Shown here: positions 61,285 to 64,000 of the stretch, one piece after another
Position numbering within the stretch: the first letter of the stretch is position 1
Layout: each line of letters begins with the position of its first letter
Assembly (NCBI RefSeq): GCF_000523235.1
Contig: NZ_CP006850.1
Span: 2,170,001-2,234,000 of the forward strand
Direction: 5' to 3'
Source: Nocardia nova SH22a
GTDB taxonomy: Bacteria > Actinomycetota > Actinomycetes > Mycobacteriales > Mycobacteriaceae
DNA length: 64,000 nt
The notes under the pieces: model-generated
The model's input: the letters and a program-made list of their open reading frames with translations, nothing else
The model's database searches: none
Told to the model about the DNA's origin: nothing
Position numbers and translations under genes: made by a program

Positions 61285-61302
61285 GAACTACTATGGTAGT
61301 TC
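61285..61302. promoter_or_regulatory. HxlR operator palindrome
   Basis: GAACTAC-TATG-GTAGTTC is a perfect 7+4+7 inverted repeat in the 50-bp gap between the SDR and HxlR genes, ending three bases before the HxlR start codon. Its size and place fit an HxlR dimer site controlling both genes. Confidence 0.72.
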
Positions 61303-61305
61303 GAA

Positions 61306-61620
61306 ATGAGAAGTGCAAGCGATGGTGCGCGACGGGCGGCGATGGAACTGCTCGGGCAACGCTGGATGCTGCGCATCGTGTGGGAACTCGAGCCCGGCCC
61401 GCTCGGATTCCTGGAGTTGCGGCGGCGCATGGACCACTGTTCGTCCAGCATCCTCTCGGTGCGGTTACAGGCGCTCCAGGCGGCCGGAGTGATCGTCAAA
61501 CGCGCCGACAAGGTCTACGAATTGACCAGCGTCGGAACCGAACTCGGCCGAGCATTGAGTCCGCTGTGGTCCTGGGCAGCGGACAATCTCGCCCCGGACC
61601 CGGGAGCGAGCGAGCCTTGA
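61306..61620 (+). CDS. HxlR family transcriptional regulator
   Basis: A 104-residue winged-helix regulator. MELLGQRWMLRIVWELEPGP and ELRRRMDHCSSSILSVRLQA are the DNA-binding part, and YELTSVGTELGRALSPLWSW the C-terminal helix. One Cys (Cys45 in DHCSS) lies in the recognition region, as in redox-sensing members. No Shine-Dalgarno is visible, so the mRNA may be leaderless. It is divergent from the SDR. Confidence 0.92.
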   Translation: MRSASDGARRAAMELLGQRWMLRIVWELEPGPLGFLELRRRMDHCSSSILSVRLQALQAAGVIVKRADKVYELTSVGTELGRALSPLWSWAADNLAPDPGASEP

Positions 61621-61847
61621 TCACGTCGTGAGCCCGTCCCGCGTGCTGGGCGGCGCGCGTGTGGGGACCTCGCATGTGGCGTATATCGGTGCCGCCCGCC
61701 GTCGCCGACGACATCCGGGCGGCCGGGCGCGGGTGACGGCGGCGGGCGGCGGGACCGCCGAGCGCCTTGCCAGTGACGCCCCATCAACTAGGTTGAGGGC
61801 ATCCGGCCGAGTGCGGCCGCAGCGCACACGACGAACTGGGGACCGAG

Positions 61848-62294
61848 ATGAACGGTGACACAATCCGGCGCCGCCCACTGTTCGCGGCGGCCGCCGCACT
61901 GCTGATACTCGCGGGCTGCGGCTCCACCGACTCCGGCACCGCCCGCCCGGCCGCGTCGGCAGCACCGGTCAGCGATCGGAAGTCCGAGCCAGAAGTTATC
62001 GACTGTTCCTTCGACGAGCCCGCCGTCCGCCCCGCACATCTGATCCTCGCCTGCGCCGATCTGGGCGCCCAGGTCGAGCAGATCGCCTGGCAGAACTGGG
62101 GGCCGGACCAAGCGCAGGGGGACGGGATCGAACGCGACAACACCTGCGATCCGAACTGTGCGGCCGGAAAGTACGTCACCAGGAAGGTGCACCTCACCCT
62201 GAGTGACCTGGCCCGCCCGGGCAATGTCTTCACCAAGGTGACCACGGCGGATGCCGAGGGGCACACCACGACGTGGCCGATGACCCCGCGCTGA
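61848..62294 (+). CDS. Putative lipoprotein
   Basis: A 148-residue exported protein. A basic N-terminus and hydrophobic core lead to a lipobox LAGC with the lipidated Cys at residue 24. The mature part starts with a Ser/Thr/Ala linker, then DCSFDEPAVRPAHLILACAD and a C-terminal domain with three further Cys (CADLG, DNTCDPNCAAGKYV). Paired Cys suggest disulfides outside the membrane. The function is unknown. The 227 bases upstream hold no gene. Confidence 0.88.
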   Translation: MNGDTIRRRPLFAAAAALLILAGCGSTDSGTARPAASAAPVSDRKSEPEVIDCSFDEPAVRPAHLILACADLGAQVEQIAWQNWGPDQAQGDGIERDNTCDPNCAAGKYVTRKVHLTLSDLARPGNVFTKVTTADAEGHTTTWPMTPR

Positions 62295-62351
62295 GCGAGC
62301 GCGACTCCGGCAATCTATGTGGTACTCGGGGTGTCGCATATCGCCCCAAAG

Positions 62352-62371
62352 TTGCTACGCTGGCGTAGCAA
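62352..62371. promoter_or_regulatory. Perfect 20-bp palindrome upstream of the PF10118 gene
   Basis: TTGCTACGC-TG-GCGTAGCAA is a perfect 9+2+9 inverted repeat 52 bases before the start of the diiron-like gene. Its size and symmetry fit a TetR-type operator. No regulator gene lies next to it within the window. Confidence 0.7.
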
Positions 62372-62422
62372 AGGTTCCGGCGCGACCGGGACCCGTGGCC
62401 GACATGATGACCAGGAGTACCG

Positions 62423-63325
62423 ATGAAGTTACTTCCCCTGCGCAATGGCGATGCGGTCGATCCGGGTGAGGTAGCGCTGCACGCACGCAATGTGCGGTTC
62501 GACTGGGACAACACCCCGCTGCACTGGCTGGCCTCCGAGCCCATCGCCTCGCACGTGTTCAACTCGCTCAACCTGCTGCTGCCCGAGGGCGAGCGCATGT
62601 TCATCGAGACCTTCTCCGAGGCGCTGCCGCTGATCAAGGACGAGAAGCTGCGCGAACAGGTCATCGGATTCATGGGGCAGGAGGCCATGCACGCCGAGAC
62701 CCACAACGACTCGGTGCAGCAGGTCTTCCGCGCGCACGGCGTCGACGTGGACAGCTACGCGCGCCAGATGGAATACGTCTTCCGCAAGGCGCTGGGCCCG
62801 CGGGCCGGACAGGACGCGCGCGCGGAATTCCAGACGCTGGTCGAGCGGCTCGGCTTCATCGCGACCCTCGAGCACTTCTTCGCCTTCCTGGGCGACTGGA
62901 TCATCAACGCCGATCTGGAACGGTTCGATGCCGCGCCCAATATGCTCGATCTGTATCGCTGGCACGGGGCCGAAGAGGTCGAGCACCGCTTCGTCGCCCA
63001 CGATGTCGCCACCTACTTCGACGTCGGATACGTGCGGCGCTGTGCGCTGATGGCGATCACCTTCCCGGTCTTCGTGGCACTGCTGCTGCGCGGCACCAAA
63101 TACCTGGTCCACCAGGATCCGGAACTGCCGAACATGCGGTACCCGCGCATCGTGGGCAAGGCGTTCGGGGCGATGTGGCGCGGTGCGCTGCCCGGTATCC
63201 CGTCGCTGCTGTGGTCGGCGCTGTCGGTCGCCAAGCCGGGATACACGCCCGCCTCGGTGGGCTCGACCGCGCAGGCCGTGGCCTATCTGGCGAAATCGCC
63301 TGCGGCGCAGGCACTCGCCTCGTGA
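62423..63325 (+). CDS. Metal-dependent hydrolase family (PF10118) protein, ferritin-like diiron signature
   Basis: A 300-residue protein of the PF10118 family, annotated as metal-dependent hydrolase. Four ligand-like motifs resemble a diiron four-helix bundle: Glu in MFIETFSEALPL, ExxH in GQEAMHAETHND, Glu in LEHFFAFLGDW and ExxH in GAEEVEHRFVAHDV. A hydrophobic stretch (ALMAITFPVFVALLLRG) follows. The GTGA overlap with the reductase gene downstream suggests a two-component oxygenase. This catalytic idea is inference; the start has AGGAG nine bases upstream. Confidence 0.88.
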   Translation: MKLLPLRNGDAVDPGEVALHARNVRFDWDNTPLHWLASEPIASHVFNSLNLLLPEGERMFIETFSEALPLIKDEKLREQVIGFMGQEAMHAETHNDSVQQVFRAHGVDVDSYARQMEYVFRKALGPRAGQDARAEFQTLVERLGFIATLEHFFAFLGDWIINADLERFDAAPNMLDLYRWHGAEEVEHRFVAHDVATYFDVGYVRRCALMAITFPVFVALLLRGTKYLVHQDPELPNMRYPRIVGKAFGAMWRGALPGIPSLLWSALSVAKPGYTPASVGSTAQAVAYLAKSPAAQALAS

Positions 63326-64000
63326 GCACCCGGCGCCCGGTACCGGCCGAACTCCCGCCGGACCTGTACCGCAAGACCGGCCGCGACCGCCCGACGCAGT
63401 TCATCAGCATGCTGGCCCAGGCGCGGTTGCGGTGGTCCGCGACGATCAACCGGCGACCCACCGCCGGTGGTGTCGACGACGGGAGGCTGCGGCTCACCGT
63501 GGTGGAACGCCGGATCGAGGCCCGCGACACCGATGTGATCAGCCTGCTGCTCGCCGCCCCCGACGGCTCGACGCTGCCGTCCTGGCGGCCCGGCGCCCAT
63601 CTGGATCTGGAACTGCCCTCCGGTCGCCTGCGCCAGTACTCGCTGTGCGGTGATCCGGCCGACCGGCATCACTACCGGATCGCCGTGCGGCGGATTCCGG
63701 CCGGACTCGGTGGTTCGGTGGAGGTGCACGACACCGTGCGGCCGGGCACGGAACTCACCGTGCGAGGCCCGCGCAACGCCTTCCCGTTCGTGCCGCCGGG
63801 CTACGGATCCGGCGCCGCGCGAGTGCATTTCGTCGCCGGAGGGATCGGAGTGACGCCGATTCTGCCGATGGTGCGCACCGCCCACCGGCTGGGTCTGGAC
63901 TGGTCGCTGGTCTACACCGGCCGCAGCCGCGACGCGCTGCCGTTCCTGCCCGAGATCGAATACTTCGGCGATCGCGTCATGGTGCGCACCGACGACGAGT
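63322..64000 (+). CDS. PDR/VanB-family oxidoreductase (partial)
   Basis: The first 226 residues of a flavin and iron-sulfur reductase. DVISLLLAAPDGSTLPSWRP is the flavin domain start, RQYSLCGDPADRHHYRIAVR the FMN/FAD-binding RxYSL motif, and HFVAGGIGVTPILPMV the NAD(P)-binding domain. The C-terminal [2Fe-2S] domain is expected beyond the window edge. It overlaps the upstream gene by four bases (GTGA) and would deliver electrons to that enzyme. The gene is cut by the window end. Confidence 0.9.
   Translation, partial: MSTRRPVPAELPPDLYRKTGRDRPTQFISMLAQARLRWSATINRRPTAGGVDDGRLRLTVVERRIEARDTDVISLLLAAPDGSTLPSWRPGAHLDLELPSGRLRQYSLCGDPADRHHYRIAVRRIPAGLGGSVEVHDTVRPGTELTVRGPRNAFPFVPPGYGSGAARVHFVAGGIGVTPILPMVRTAHRLGLDWSLVYTGRSRDALPFLPEIEYFGDRVMVRTDDE

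Overview
The window reads as a high-GC actinomycete chromosome of the mycolic-acid group, most likely Nocardia or a close relative. Supporting signs are the etfB/etfA genes divergent from a methyltransferase, GH57 and GT4 block as around Rv3028c-Rv3032 of Mycobacterium tuberculosis, a mycothiol-dependent formaldehyde dehydrogenase, a UsfX/SigF pair, a cvn conservon, DUF397 proteins with a WhiJ-like regulator, deazaflavin-type reductases and four cytochromes P450. No rRNA, tRNA, insertion sequence or CRISPR array was seen. Species identity is inferred from gene content only.

Region by region: 1-5.7 kb holds housekeeping and regulatory genes (acyltransferase tail, DUF1697, a TetR/SDR divergent pair with three operator copies, a VOC protein, a zinc-ribbon protein, type II NADH dehydrogenase, LysR). 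5.7-8.7 kb is a four-gene conservon (CvnA-D). 9.9-17.7 kb holds the electron transfer flavoprotein and a divergent operon for methylglucose lipopolysaccharide-type polysaccharide synthesis, followed by two acyltransferases. 17.7-24.8 kb is a dense stress-signalling block: PAS-ANTAR, response regulator-PP2C phosphatase, CHASE3 histidine kinase, single-domain response regulator, STAS antagonist, UsfX-like anti-sigma, SigF and a second anti-sigma kinase. 24.9-34.5 kb is redox and carbon metabolism: MsrA, a DDN-like reductase, a GAF regulator with ExaC and DUF779, LutABC, two small-molecule kinases and a TetR.

34.7-53.6 kb is rich in oxidative catabolism: four P450s, three SDRs, an aldehyde dehydrogenase, a ferredoxin, an alcohol dehydrogenase, a DapB-like dehydrogenase and the mycothiol-dependent formaldehyde dehydrogenase with its metallo-hydrolase. 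The CYP125-like gene has a KstR-type box at its promoter, a near-match lies at the aldehyde dehydrogenase/SDR promoter, and the aldehyde dehydrogenase and formaldehyde dehydrogenase genes share a roughly 40-bp upstream element. This suggests a co-regulated pathway for oxidising methyl groups or side chains of a steroid or isoprenoid. Two proteins between them stand out: a phage-tail-lysozyme-domain protein without a signal peptide and a proline-rich DUF4189 membrane protein.

53.6-61.3 kb is accessory and partly decaying: a relic of an acyl-CoA synthetase, an operon of three tiny genes divergent from a WhiJ-like regulator with two DUF397 genes, a tandem pair of stand-alone DUF4351-like proteins, a repeated 3' tail of an HxlR gene, and a non-coding tandem array of three 92-bp units. 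The right end carries an SDR/HxlR pair, a lipoprotein and a two-gene unit in which a ferritin-like diiron-signature protein overlaps the start of a PDR/VanB-type reductase; the latter runs off the window.
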